Positions 1 through 8,841 of a stretch of 48,847 bases of DNA are shown piece by piece. Source of the DNA: a virus. The DNA lies in the IMG/VR virus record IMGVR_UViG_3300030101_001013, positions 1-48,847 of that record; one strand, 5' to 3'. The notes beneath the pieces are model-generated. The model saw nothing but the letters and a program-made list of their open reading frames with translations. It did no database searches and was not told where the DNA came from. The stretch's first letter is position 1, and each line of letters starts with the position of its first letter. The position numbers and the translations under genes are program-made.

Positions 1-18
1 ATGGAACATGGGGATAAT

Positions 19-462
19 ATGAAGATATCAGAAGAAGGCAAATCATTAATAAAAAAATTTGAAGGCTGTAGATTAGAAAGTTACAGATGTAGCGCTGACG
101 TGCCTACCATTGGTTACGGTCACACTAGAGGTGTTAAAGATGGTGACACTATAACTCAAGAACAAGCAGACCAAATGTTATCTGAAGATTTAGAAGAATT
201 TGAAGGATACGTTGATAAATATGTAGAAGTTGATTTAACACAAAACCAAAGAGATGCGTTAATTGCTTGGACTTTCAATTTAGGTCCTAATAATTTAAAA
301 ACCAGCACCATGTTAAAAGAATTAAACTCTGGTAATTTCACAAAAGTACCCAGCGAAATTAAAAGATGGAATAAAGCTGGTGGCAAGACATTAGATGGTT
401 TGATTCGTAGACGTGAAGCTGAAAGTCTTTTATTCCAAGGTAAAGAGTGGCATGAGGTCTAA
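19..462 (+). CDS. Phage endolysin, GH24 T4/P1-type lysozyme
   Basis: It cleaves the glycan strands of peptidoglycan at the end of infection. The frame is open from base 1, but the ATG at 19 has a GGGG motif six bases upstream and begins just before the conserved fold, giving 147 aa. From that start the catalytic pattern is Glu15, Cys24 and Thr30 followed by IGYGHT; the 9 and 6 residue spacing matches the Glu-Cys-Thr triad known in P1 Lyz. Cys17 lies two residues after the catalytic Glu, where P1 Lyz has a caging cysteine. No N-terminal signal-arrest segment is visible, so export probably needs a holin. The stop overlaps the terminase start. Because the window begins here, an upstream extension cannot be excluded. 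Confidence 0.9.
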   Translation: MKISEEGKSLIKKFEGCRLESYRCSADVPTIGYGHTRGVKDGDTITQEQADQMLSEDLEEFEGYVDKYVEVDLTQNQRDALIAWTFNLGPNNLKTSTMLKELNSGNFTKVPSEIKRWNKAGGKTLDGLIRRREAESLLFQGKEWHEV

Positions 463-1943
463 TGTCAGAGGTTTCCTTAAAAGACTTTGATATATTATCT
501 CAACAAGACCAAGCTGAAGCCGTAGCTTTACTTAATAGGTTTGAACAGCTAAAAAAGCAAGATTCTTGTCAAAAAGATTTTATAACCTACTTAAAACACA
601 TGTGGCCTGAGTTTGTAGAAGGTCGTCATCATAAAATTATTGGTGAAAAATTTAATCGTATAGCTCAAGGTAAATTAAAACGGTTAATCGTATGTTTACC
701 GCCAAGACACTCTAAATCTGAGTTTGCAAGCACTTTCTTTCCTAGTTGGATGATGGGTTTGCGCGGTAATTTAAAAATAATTCAAACTACTCACACAGCA
801 GAACTGGCAGTCAGGTTCGGTCGTAAAGTCAGAAATATAATTGGTAGCCAAGAGTACAGCACTATATTTCCTGATTTAAAACTGCAAGCTGATAACAAAT
901 CCGCAGGTAGATGGACATCTAATCAAGATGGAGAGTTCTTTGCCGCAGGTGTAGGTGGTGCTATCACAGGACGAGGCGCAGATTTATTGATTATTGACGA
1001 CCCTCACTCAGAACAAGATGCCATGTCACCAACAGCTATGGAAAGCGCTTATGAATGGTACACATCAGGTCCAAGACAGCGTTTACAGCCTGGCGGCATT
1101 ATTATCATTGTAATGACACGATGGAGTACAAAAGACCTCGTTGGAAAAGTGCTTAAAAAACAAACAGATGAATACGCTGATAAATGGGAGGTGGTTGAGT
1201 TTCCAGCGATCATGCCAGAGTCAGACACACCTTTATGGCCTGAGTTTTGGAAAAAAGAAGAACTTTTATCTGTAAAAGCATCTTTACCTATTTCTAAATG
1301 GAACTCTCAATGGCTACAAAATCCTACTGCTGAAGAAGGCGCTATAGTAAAAAGAGAATGGTGGAGAACATGGGATCGTGACGTTCCGGCTTACAGTTAT
1401 GTAATTCAAAGTTACGATACTGCTTTTAGTAAAAAAGAAACGGCTGACTATTCTGCAATAACAACTTGGGCTATTTTTAGTCCCAGAGATGGAGAAGCAG
1501 ATCAAATAATATTGTTGGATGCAAAAAGAGTGCGTGTAGACTTCCCAGAATTGAAAAAATTAGCATGGGAAGAATACAAATATTGGGAGCCAGATTGTAT
1601 ATTGATTGAAGCTAAAGCAAGCGGTACACCCTTAACACAAGAGTTACGCAGGATGGGTATTCCTGTAACATCTTACACTCCAAGTAGAGGACAAGATAAA
1701 ATAGCGCGAATGAACTCTGTAGCACCAATATTTGAATCTGGTATGGTGTGGGCTACCGAAGATCAATTTGCAGATGAAGTAATACAAGAAATGGCATCTT
1801 TTCCTTACGGAGATCACGATGATTACTGTGATTCTGCTACAATGGCACTAATGAGGTTTAGACAAGGCGGTTTCGTATCGCTCGATGAAGACTATCAAAT
1901 GGAGGCAGATTTACTACCACGAAAACGCACGGTTTATTATTAA
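462..1943 (+). CDS. terL: Terminase large subunit (packaging ATPase and nuclease)
   Basis: This is the motor that cuts concatemeric DNA and pumps it into the prohead through the portal. The 493 aa protein has a deviant Walker A motif, LPPRHSKSE, at about residues 79-87, and a Walker B motif, DLLIIDD, at about 174-180. The C-terminal RNase H-like nuclease has a YDTA acid site, a second acidic strand (ILIEAK) and a final DDYCDSA motif. Length and domain order are those of ordinary TerL proteins. It overlaps the endolysin by one base. The small terminase subunit is not next to it but about 34 kb away at 34458. Confidence 0.95.
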   Translation: MSEVSLKDFDILSQQDQAEAVALLNRFEQLKKQDSCQKDFITYLKHMWPEFVEGRHHKIIGEKFNRIAQGKLKRLIVCLPPRHSKSEFASTFFPSWMMGLRGNLKIIQTTHTAELAVRFGRKVRNIIGSQEYSTIFPDLKLQADNKSAGRWTSNQDGEFFAAGVGGAITGRGADLLIIDDPHSEQDAMSPTAMESAYEWYTSGPRQRLQPGGIIIIVMTRWSTKDLVGKVLKKQTDEYADKWEVVEFPAIMPESDTPLWPEFWKKEELLSVKASLPISKWNSQWLQNPTAEEGAIVKREWWRTWDRDVPAYSYVIQSYDTAFSKKETADYSAITTWAIFSPRDGEADQIILLDAKRVRVDFPELKKLAWEEYKYWEPDCILIEAKASGTPLTQELRRMGIPVTSYTPSRGQDKIARMNSVAPIFESGMVWATEDQFADEVIQEMASFPYGDHDDYCDSATMALMRFRQGGFVSLDEDYQMEADLLPRKRTVYY

Positions 1944-1973
1944 AACTTGCAAGGCGTGTTAAACTGAGAAGCT

Positions 1974-4463
1974 ATGGCTATAGAAAAACGAGAATTAGGT
2001 ACTCAAGATAATCCTGATATTAATGTAGGTGGTAGTGCAGTTGAGGTTTTTCCAGAGCCTACAAGACAAGATCAAATACGTGAAGCTGCTGAAATTTTAG
2101 TCACCGAAGAAGAAATATTAGTAGGTGATGAAATTGATATGCCAGAAACTTTACAGGAACAAATACCATTTGATGCTAACCTTGTTGAGTTTGTTGACGA
2201 AAACGAATTACAAAAACTATCTAACGATATTTTGTCAAGCATACGTCATGACAAACAATCACGTAGCGAGTGGGAAAAAACATACGTTGATGGTTTAAAA
2301 TACCTTGGAATGAAGTTTGACGAAGCAAGGTCTGAACCATTTGAAGGTTCAAGCGGTGTTATTCATCCGATTTTGGCAGAAGCCGTTACCCAATTCCAAG
2401 CGCAAGCATACAAAGAATTATTACCAGCTAAAGGACCAGTTAAAACACAATTAGTAGGTCAACGTAGCGCGGAAACAGAAGCACAAGCTGACAGAGTTCA
2501 GGAATTTATGAACTTTTACATTATGAACGTAATGCAAGATTACGATCCAGAGCTTGATATGTTGTTATTTTATTTACCGTTAGCGGGTTCTGCGTTTAAA
2601 AAAATATACTTTGACACTGTTTTAAATAGAGCTGTATCAAAATTTATATCCCCAGAAGATTTAATTGTTCCATACGAATCTTCAGATATTAGTAGCGCAG
2701 AGAGGGTTACACATGCAATTAGCATGTCTCGTAATGAAATCAAGAAACAACAATTGTCAGGTTTCTACGCAAACGTGGATATTAAATCTAACTCTTACAG
2801 CACAGATAACGATGATATTCAAGAAGAAATAGATGAAATACAAGGTATTAGCCCGTCTTACGCTGAAGATAGAGATCACACTGTGTATGAAGTACATACG
2901 ATACTTGATTTACCAGGATATGAGGATTTAGATGCAGAGGGTAATCCAACAGGTTTAAAACTGCCTTACATTGTAACAATAGATGAATCGTCACAAACAG
3001 TTCTATCTATTAGACGTAATTTCTTAGAAAGCGATCCTTTTAAAAACAAAATTAATTATTTTGTGCAATACAAGTTCTTGCCAGGTCTAGGCTTTTATGG
3101 TTTAGGACTGTCACACATGATTGGTGGTCTATCAAAAGCATCAACATCTATTTTACGGCAGCTCATAGATGCTGGCACATTAGCTAACTTACCTGCTGGC
3201 TTTAAAGCTCGCGGTATGAGAATAAGAGATGAAGACGAGCCGTTACAACCAGGCGAGTTTAGAGATATTGACACAACTGGCGGTTCTTTAAGAGAGAACT
3301 TAATACCATTGCCTATTAAAGAACCAAGTAATGTGCTTATGTCTTTGCTTGGCATTTTGGTAGACAGTGGTAAGCGTTTTGCCTCAATAGCGGATATGAA
3401 TGTTGGTGACATGAACCAAGCCATGCCTGTAGGCACTACTGTTGCGCTACTTGAGCGCGGCACTAAAGTAATGAGCGCCATACATAAAAGATTGCATTAC
3501 GCGCAAAGATTAGAGTTTCAATTACTTTCTAGGTTATTTAGCGAATACTTACCACCAGAGTATGCCTACGAAACTGGCACTGGTCCTAGAGAAGTAAAAC
3601 AAACTGATTTTGATGATCGTATAGACGTTATACCTGTATCAGACCCTAATATATTCAGTCAAAGTCAACGTATTACACTTGCGCAAGAGCTTTTACAGAT
3701 GGTTCAGTCAAACCCTCAAGTTCATGGACCAAATGGTATTTATGAAGCTTATAGACGTATGTACGGAGCTTTGGGTGTTGATAATATTGAGTCTCTACTA
3801 GCACCACCTATAGATACTACAGAAAGACCAATAGATGCGGGTCTTGAAAACAGTGGTTTTTTGATGGGTCAGGTTGCGAAAGCTTATCAAGGTCAAAACC
3901 ATGCGGCTCACGTAGAAACTCACAGAGCTTTATTTTTAACACAAGTTGTTAAAGAAAACGCTCAAATACAAAGTTTGATTATCAGTCATGTAATGCAGCA
4001 TCTACAATTTTTAGCATCTGAGATAGCTCAACAGCAAATACCGCCTGAGTTGGTGGAAAGAATTAATCAAATACAACAAACATTAGGTCAGATGCCGATA
4101 GATCAACAACAACAAGCAGCTCAAGATATACAAATTTTGCTGGAACAATTTACCTCACCGATCATGGCTCAACTTAGCCAAGAGTTTTTACAGTCAATCG
4201 GACAAGGCGCAGAAGATCCTTTGGTTGAAATTAGAAAAACTGAATTAGAGTTGCGCGATAAGCAGATAGATCAAGATCAACAGCAATTTGAATCTAAACA
4301 AAATCAACGCGCCCAAGAAAAATTACTAGAAAATGAAATACTTAAAAAACGTATAGATGTGCAAAAAGATACAGCCGATGATAAACTCGATCTTGCTAGT
4401 AAAAGATTAGAACAGCAAGCAAACTTAAAACTTCTTGAATTAGAGCAAAAGATGAGAGGCTAG
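1974..4463 (+). CDS. Portal protein, P22-like
   Basis: It forms the dodecameric DNA channel at one capsid vertex and binds terminase and the head-tail adaptors. The 829 aa size and the central segment near residue 229 (SPEDLIVPYES) fit the long podovirus P22-type portal family. The last 140 residues are rich in Gln and Glu and strongly helical, resembling the extended C-terminal barrel or coiled coil of P22 gp1. A GAGAAG ribosome site lies just before the ATG. It follows TerL after a 30-base gap, the usual packaging gene order. Family assignment is by recognition of the sequence pattern, without a search. Confidence 0.85.
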   Translation: MAIEKRELGTQDNPDINVGGSAVEVFPEPTRQDQIREAAEILVTEEEILVGDEIDMPETLQEQIPFDANLVEFVDENELQKLSNDILSSIRHDKQSRSEWEKTYVDGLKYLGMKFDEARSEPFEGSSGVIHPILAEAVTQFQAQAYKELLPAKGPVKTQLVGQRSAETEAQADRVQEFMNFYIMNVMQDYDPELDMLLFYLPLAGSAFKKIYFDTVLNRAVSKFISPEDLIVPYESSDISSAERVTHAISMSRNEIKKQQLSGFYANVDIKSNSYSTDNDDIQEEIDEIQGISPSYAEDRDHTVYEVHTILDLPGYEDLDAEGNPTGLKLPYIVTIDESSQTVLSIRRNFLESDPFKNKINYFVQYKFLPGLGFYGLGLSHMIGGLSKASTSILRQLIDAGTLANLPAGFKARGMRIRDEDEPLQPGEFRDIDTTGGSLRENLIPLPIKEPSNVLMSLLGILVDSGKRFASIADMNVGDMNQAMPVGTTVALLERGTKVMSAIHKRLHYAQRLEFQLLSRLFSEYLPPEYAYETGTGPREVKQTDFDDRIDVIPVSDPNIFSQSQRITLAQELLQMVQSNPQVHGPNGIYEAYRRMYGALGVDNIESLLAPPIDTTERPIDAGLENSGFLMGQVAKAYQGQNHAAHVETHRALFLTQVVKENAQIQSLIISHVMQHLQFLASEIAQQQIPPELVERINQIQQTLGQMPIDQQQQAAQDIQILLEQFTSPIMAQLSQEFLQSIGQGAEDPLVEIRKTELELRDKQIDQDQQQFESKQNQRAQEKLLENEILKKRIDVQKDTADDKLDLASKRLEQQANLKLLELEQKMRG

Positions 4464-4477
4464 GCTAGGAGAGAAAC

Positions 4478-4762
4478 ATGACAACAAGCTATAAGTTAGA
4501 AGCTATAAAAGCTTTGAAGGCAAGAAAAAAATTAGAACATGAGGCTGAAGCACAGGCATTGTCAGAAAAATTAGCTGAACAAGCAAAAGCTGATGCTGAA
4601 AATGCAGCAAGAATTGAAAAAAAACTTAAATTAATAGCAAGCGGTGAGTCTGCACCTGCTGAAAAACAAACAAAACCCGTTGCTAAGAAAAAAGTAACCA
4701 AAAAGACAGCCAGTAAAAAAGTAGCAAAGAAAGCTGGTCGTCCATCAAAGAAAAAGGCATAA
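4478..4762 (+). CDS. Small coiled-coil protein with H1-like lysine-rich tail
   Basis: I do not recognise this 94 aa protein as a named family. Residues 1-55 are a charged, alanine-rich helix likely to be a coiled coil. The last 30 residues are almost all Lys, Ala, Thr and Val, with a GRPSKKK end resembling an AT-hook. Such tails bind DNA non-specifically, as in histone H1-like proteins. Its place between portal and scaffold suggests a minor virion or packaging-associated protein. A GGAGAG ribosome site precedes it. Confidence 0.7.
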   Translation: MTTSYKLEAIKALKARKKLEHEAEAQALSEKLAEQAKADAENAARIEKKLKLIASGESAPAEKQTKPVAKKKVTKKTASKKVAKKAGRPSKKKA

Positions 4763-4764
4763 AT

Positions 4765-4944
4765 ATGGAAGGTTATACAAAATATCAATCTAAGAAGAAA
4801 ACCATTAGAGAAGTCACACCAAGAGTTAATAATCCAGAGATTATCGTCAATAGCGTTGTAAAAAATGCTGGTGTTGAACAAATTGTTGACATGAAAGGCA
4901 AAGGCGCAGCAACAAAAGGCTTGAAGTTTAAAGTAAGAGCGTGA
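4765..4944 (+). CDS. Small basic hypothetical protein
   Basis: A 59 aa basic protein (pI clearly high from Lys and Arg count), beginning with ATG two bases after the previous stop and ending by overlap with the next gene's GTG start. No family is recognised. The continuous spacing with its neighbours supports a real gene translated by coupling. Position in the head operon suggests a minor structural or assembly role. Confidence 0.6.
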   Translation: MEGYTKYQSKKKTIREVTPRVNNPEIIVNSVVKNAGVEQIVDMKGKGAATKGLKFKVRA

Positions 4945-5126
4945 TAGACGACATAACCCTATACGATAAATTAAAAAATGTTATCAGAGAACGCGAGTCT
5001 CAGATACAAGAAACACTTATGTCTGGTGCATTAGAAAGTATAGAACATTATAAATTTTTGCAAGGAGAGCTATCTGCGTTATACTATATCGAATCGGAGA
5101 TAAAAGAGTACAACAAGGAAATATAG
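4941..5126 (+). CDS. Small helical protein near the portal
   Basis: This 61 aa protein starts with GTG inside the TGA of the upstream gene, an overlap that suggests translational coupling. It is predicted entirely helical, with a charged N-terminus and a segment ending in ALYYIESEIKEY. Similar short helical proteins often sit between portal and capsid genes in uncultured marine phages, but I cannot assign a function. It is followed by the co-chaperonin gene after three bases. Confidence 0.65.
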   Translation: MIDDITLYDKLKNVIRERESQIQETLMSGALESIEHYKFLQGELSALYYIESEIKEYNKEI

Positions 5127-5129
5127 CGG

Positions 5130-5555
5130 ATGTCTGAAACAGCAAAAAAAGTAGCTACAGATGCTTATGTAGAAGCAGATGACAGGGTTCTCGATCCAAC
5201 TTTACTAGATAAATCAATTTTAGAAAGGATGCCACAACCGACAGGTTGGAGAATCTTAGTTCTGCCTTATGGTGGCAAACAAAAATCCAAAGGCGGTATT
5301 ATTTTAACAAATGAAACTGTTGAAAGAGAAAGCCTTGCAACCGTGGTTGCTTACGTTGTGAAAATGGGACCGCAATGTTATAACGACACAAACCGTTTTG
5401 GATCAACCCCTTGGTGTCAAGAAAAACAATGGGTGTTGATAGGTCGCTATGCTGGTTCACGCTTTAAGCTAGAAGATGGAGCTGAAGTAAGAATTATCAA
5501 TGACGATGAAGTTATAGCAACAATCCTTGATCCTGATGATATAATGAGTGTGTAA
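5130..5555 (+). CDS. groES: GroES-like co-chaperonin
   Basis: It would cap the host GroEL ring and help fold the phage capsid protein, as T4 gp31 does. The 141 aa protein has the GroES core: a strand WRILVLPYG at about residue 40-48, then a mobile loop with GGIIL at residues 55-59, equivalent to the GroEL-binding GGIVL of bacterial GroES, followed by the ATVVAYVVKMGP strand. An insertion (about residues 81-98) and an acidic C-terminus make it longer than the usual 95-100 aa. Its place directly before scaffold and capsid genes supports a role in capsid folding. Confidence 0.85.
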   Translation: MSETAKKVATDAYVEADDRVLDPTLLDKSILERMPQPTGWRILVLPYGGKQKSKGGIILTNETVERESLATVVAYVVKMGPQCYNDTNRFGSTPWCQEKQWVLIGRYAGSRFKLEDGAEVRIINDDEVIATILDPDDIMSV

Positions 5556-5557
5556 AA

Positions 5558-6511
5558 ATGATAGAAAAAACTGAAAATCAAGAAACACCAGAAGAACAGA
5601 TTGAAGTAAATATTCAAGATGATGCTGTTGTTGAAGCTAACACAGATTCAAAAGTTGCTAGTTCTGATGAAGAATTAGAAAATTATACAAAGGGTGTAAG
5701 TAAACGGATAAACAAGAAAAATGCTCAAATCAAAGCTGCTGAAGAAAGAGCCGCACATTTTGAGCAAATTGTTCGTCAACAACAAGAGCAACTATCAACA
5801 TTAACTAAAAATCAACAAGCCCAACAAGCCACAGTATTACAAAAGGAAGAAGAAGCTCTTGAAGTAAAAGAAAGGGAGGCTGCTGATCTTTACAAAAGAG
5901 CTGTAGAAGCTGGTGACGCTGATTTAATGAGTAAAGCAGATGATCTCAAAGGCGATCTAAGGATTCAGAAAGAAAAGATTGCTGTTGCAAAGCGCAAAAC
6001 AGAGCAAAATCAGACTCAAGAAGTGCAACAAGTAGACCCTGCTACTTATCAAGAACAACCGCAACAACCTCAACAACAAGCACAGCCTACAAAAGAAGCA
6101 CTAAATTGGTATGAAAATAATAAATGGTACGGTGATCAAGACGATCCGACCAGTATGGAAGCAACTCAGTTTGCTTTCTTTCAACATAACATGCTTATTA
6201 ATGAAGGTTACGAAGCAGACTCAGATGAGTATTATGGCGAATTAAATAACAGAATTTATAAAGTATACCCTCAGTTGCAATCTGCAAGTGAGACTGACGA
6301 TCAAAAGGATAATAGACCCTCCGTGCAAAGAGTCGCATCCGCTTCCGTTGGAAGTCGTCAACAAACACGTAGTAAAAAGAACGGCGTAACTTTCTCAAAA
6401 TCAGAAGTCGAGCGCCTTCGTGGGTTAAAACCTCATAACATGTCAGAATCAGACTGGTTAAAAAGGGTAGCCCAAGAGAAGCAAAAAATAGCTCAAAGGG
6501 AGGCAATGTAA
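5558..6511 (+). CDS. Capsid scaffolding protein
   Basis: It probably templates prohead assembly and is then removed. The 317 aa sequence has an acidic N-terminus, a long charged coiled coil (about residues 50-150), a Gln/Pro-rich linker, and a basic helical C-terminus that in scaffolds binds the coat protein. This composition and its position before the major capsid gene are typical of podovirus scaffolds. No protease motif is seen. The ATGA-type junction with the next gene suggests coupling. The identification rests on composition and gene order. Confidence 0.7.
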   Translation: MIEKTENQETPEEQIEVNIQDDAVVEANTDSKVASSDEELENYTKGVSKRINKKNAQIKAAEERAAHFEQIVRQQQEQLSTLTKNQQAQQATVLQKEEEALEVKEREAADLYKRAVEAGDADLMSKADDLKGDLRIQKEKIAVAKRKTEQNQTQEVQQVDPATYQEQPQQPQQQAQPTKEALNWYENNKWYGDQDDPTSMEATQFAFFQHNMLINEGYEADSDEYYGELNNRIYKVYPQLQSASETDDQKDNRPSVQRVASASVGSRQQTRSKKNGVTFSKSEVERLRGLKPHNMSESDWLKRVAQEKQKIAQREAM

Positions 6512-6987
6512 TGACAACTGAAAAGAAAGTAGCGAATCGAAACTCACGTGAATCCGAAGCTCACGATAATCAACTTCGTAGTAAACCTTGGAGGCCAGTT
6601 AGAAACCTAGAAGCTCCACCTCCACCGCCAGGTATGACTTATCGGTGGATTAGGAGTGCAATGCTCGGTGAAGAAGATCGCTCTAACGTATCAAGACGTG
6701 TCCGTGAAGGATGGGAGCTTGTTAAATTAGAGGAACTTCCATCCGAATGGCAGCACATGTCAACCGTTGCAGTAGGTAAATCATCTGGCATCATTAATAA
6801 TGAAGGTTTAATTTTGGGTAAAATGCCTACGGAGATGGTTGAACAACGTAATGCTTACTATCAAAAGAAAAACGTAGATCAGGTCGAAGCTTTGGATAAC
6901 ACTGTTTTCAATGATTCACGAAAAGATGGACGATACGTTAAATACGATCCTCAAAGGGATACCAAAGTTACCTTCGGTAAACAATAA
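6511..6987 (+). CDS. Conserved phage head-cluster protein
   Basis: A 158 aa protein with a proline run (APPPPPGMTYRWIR) followed by a segment on an NVSRRVREGWE pattern that recurs in proteins next to capsid genes of many tailed phages. Its function is not known to me. It has a charged, probably disordered N-terminus and overlaps the scaffold stop. The context indicates a head assembly or minor capsid role. Confidence 0.6.
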   Translation: MTTEKKVANRNSRESEAHDNQLRSKPWRPVRNLEAPPPPPGMTYRWIRSAMLGEEDRSNVSRRVREGWELVKLEELPSEWQHMSTVAVGKSSGIINNEGLILGKMPTEMVEQRNAYYQKKNVDQVEALDNTVFNDSRKDGRYVKYDPQRDTKVTFGKQ

Positions 6988-7002
6988 TTTAGGAGTGTAA
7001 CA

Positions 7003-7587
7003 ATGGCTAATAAAGATGCCGCTTTTGGCATGAAACCAGTCAAGATGATTGGTGGATCGCCATACACCGGAGGCGTGAGTCGATATCGCATAGCTGCTAA
7101 CTATGGTACAGCAATATTTCAAGGCGATATGGTGGCTCAGGTCACAGGTGGGACAATCGAAGTACACGCCGACGGCGGAACTGTGCCGATCGTTGGAGTT
7201 TTTAACGGTTGTAGCTTTACAGACCCCACAACTGGTGAACAAGTATTTAGCAATCATTATCCTGCATCTACAAATGCAAGTGACATCATTGCTTTTATCA
7301 TTGACGATCCAAATGTCGTATTTGAGATACAGGCCGATAGTGCCTTCCCTATTGCAGACTTATTTGGCAATTTCGACGTTGTGTATACAACTGCTGGAAG
7401 CACGGCAACTGGAATTTCAGGAGCCGAGTTAAAAGTAGCTGACGGTGGAACTGGAACAACATTGTCTATTAAGGCAATCGACATTTCAGAAGATCCTGAT
7501 AACAATGATGTTTCGTCTGCAAATACAAATGTATATGTAGTAATTCAAAACCATGTATTCGGCGTTAAAGGCGCTGGGTTAGCTTAA
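7003..7587 (+). CDS. Probable capsid-associated or decoration protein
   Basis: This 194 aa protein begins MANKDAAFGMKPV and is rich in Gly, Thr, Val and short beta-strand patterns, as in capsid decoration proteins. It sits directly upstream of the major capsid gene, the usual place for such proteins, and has a strong AGGAG ribosome site. No catalytic motif is seen. The role is inferred from composition and position. Confidence 0.6.
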   Translation: MANKDAAFGMKPVKMIGGSPYTGGVSRYRIAANYGTAIFQGDMVAQVTGGTIEVHADGGTVPIVGVFNGCSFTDPTTGEQVFSNHYPASTNASDIIAFIIDDPNVVFEIQADSAFPIADLFGNFDVVYTTAGSTATGISGAELKVADGGTGTTLSIKAIDISEDPDNNDVSSANTNVYVVIQNHVFGVKGAGLA

Positions 7588-7599
7588 AGGAGTTAATTT

Positions 7600-7869
7600 A
7601 TGGCTATTTCAAGAGCGCAATTAGCTAAAGAGCTAGAACCAGGCTTAAACTCTCTTTTTGGTATGTCTTATGACAGCTACGGTGGTCAAGAATATGCAGA
7701 TATTTTTGCAACCGAAGATTCACAAAGAGCGTTTGAAGAGGAAGTTCTTATTACAGGCTTTGGCAGCGCGCCAAATAAAACAGAAGGTGGATCAGTTGCC
7801 TTTGACAATGCTAACGAGGGCTTCACGGCCCGCTACACACATGATACTGTAGCGTTGGCTTTCGCACTT
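7600..7869 (+). CDS. Major capsid protein, exon 1 (residues 1-90)
   Basis: First exon of the HK97-fold major capsid protein, related to Mu gpT-type heads (ISRAQLAKELEPGLN at the N-terminus). The frame reads on into the intron and stops at 7896, giving a false 98 aa product. The last coding bases, CGCACTT at 7863-7869, pair with an internal guide in the intron, placing the 5' splice site after 7869. Joined to 8153 in the same phase, the protein reads VALAFAL then TEEAIEDNLYDSL, a motif conserved in this capsid family, for a total of 306 aa. An AAGGAG ribosome site precedes the ATG. Confidence 0.9.
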
Positions 7870-8152
7870 AATAATTTCTGTGGGTGCGCTGCGTAGGAAT
7901 ACGCAGGACATAAGATGGTGAATTCAGGGAACATCTCAATAGAGACAATCCTGAGCCAAGCCCGAAAGGGAAGGTGCAACGACTATTCCGAAAGGAAGTA
8001 CACTCAAGCGAGTGGAAGCGCCATCCAACCAGAACGGTTGAAGATATAGTCTGATCTGCATGGTGACATGCAGCAGTCTTGGAAACAAGACGGGATCGAA
8101 AGTAGCGAATCGGTCTGAACATAAAAAGTCATTATAAATCAATGACTTATGG
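7870..8152 (+). ncRNA. Self-splicing group I intron in the major capsid gene
   Basis: A 283-nt intervening sequence without an ORF. P1: exon CGCACUU (7863-7869) pairs with GGGUGCG (7882-7888), giving the expected U.G pair at the splice site. P10: UUCUGU (7876-7881) pairs exactly with the first bases of exon 2, ACAGAA (8153-8158). P2 is CTGCGT/ACGCAG (7889-7894/7901-7906). P5 is CCC-GAAA-GGG (7961-7970). P7 is formed by GACTA (7981-7985) and TAGTC (8047-8051) inside the hallmark AAGATATAGTC box. Further perfect hairpins have GAAA or GTGA loops (7986-7997, 8056-8073, 8076-8091). The intron ends in G at 8152. The compact form and the GAGCCAAGC...GGTGCA core recall bacterial tRNA introns, but the subgroup is uncertain. 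Confidence 0.93.
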
Positions 8153-8803
8153 ACAGAAGAAGCGATAGAAGATAATTTATATGATTCTTTAGGCAAACGG
8201 TATGTGAAAGCACTCGCAATGTCGATGGCACACACTAAGGAAGTGAAGGGAGCAGATGTACTTAACAATGCTTTTTCTTCATCTTTCACAGGTGGTGACG
8301 GCGTTTCGTTGATCAATACTTCTCATCCATTAGCAGGCGGCGGTACGGCCGCTAACAGAGCCACCACAATGGCCGATTTGAATGAGACAAGTCTTGAAGA
8401 TAATCTGATTGACATTTCTACATTCACTGATGATCGAGGTCTTACTATCTCAGTACAAGCGACGAAACTTATTGTTCCGCCACAACTTGTATTTGTTGCA
8501 GATCGTATTCTCAACTCACCAGGTAGAACTGGCACAGCAGATAATGACTTGAACGCAATCAGAAACACAGGTGTTATTCCTGGTGGTTACAGTGTTAACC
8601 ATTACTTGAATGATCCTGATGCTTACTTCTTGATGACAACTGTTACTGAAGCGGGAGAAGGTCTAAAGATGTTCCAAAGAACAGGTATGGAAACATCAAT
8701 GGAGCCTGATTTCACAACAGGTAACATTCGTTATAAAGCGCGTGAGCGTTATAGCTTTGGTTTCTCTGATTGGAGAGGAATCTTTGGCTCGCAAGGTGCA
8801 TAA
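8153..8803 (+). CDS. Major capsid protein, exon 2 (residues 91-306)
   Basis: Second exon, starting with the codons TEEAIEDNLYDSLGKRY and carrying the rest of the capsid fold, with conserved segments SMAHTKEVKGADVLNNAF, a NETSLEDNLIDI region and a final YKARERYSFGFSDWRG. An internal GTG at 8204 could be mistaken for the gene start, but the 17 codons before it are clearly coding and family-conserved. The first base is fixed by the P10 pairing with the intron. Splicing is needed to make an intact coat protein. A strong terminator follows at 8842. Confidence 0.92.
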   Translation, partial: TEEAIEDNLYDSLGKRYVKALAMSMAHTKEVKGADVLNNAFSSSFTGGDGVSLINTSHPLAGGGTAANRATTMADLNETSLEDNLIDISTFTDDRGLTISVQATKLIVPPQLVFVADRILNSPGRTGTADNDLNAIRNTGVIPGGYSVNHYLNDPDAYFLMTTVTEAGEGLKMFQRTGMETSMEPDFTTGNIRYKARERYSFGFSDWRGIFGSQGA

Positions 8804-8841
8804 ATGAACCAACAGTAGGGTTTATTACTCAACTACTGATG

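Noticed and set aside
1-80. Signal-arrest-release domain on the endolysin
   Set aside because: The visible N-terminus is polar and charged, with no hydrophobic stretch.
7870-8152. Capsid interruption explained by a frameshift or assembly error
   Set aside because: The insert has all the hallmarks of a group I intron and exact pairing to both exons.
8204-8803. Capsid exon 2 as an independent gene starting at GTG 8204
   Set aside because: Seventeen upstream codons are family-conserved, and P1/P10 pairing fixes exon 2 at 8153.
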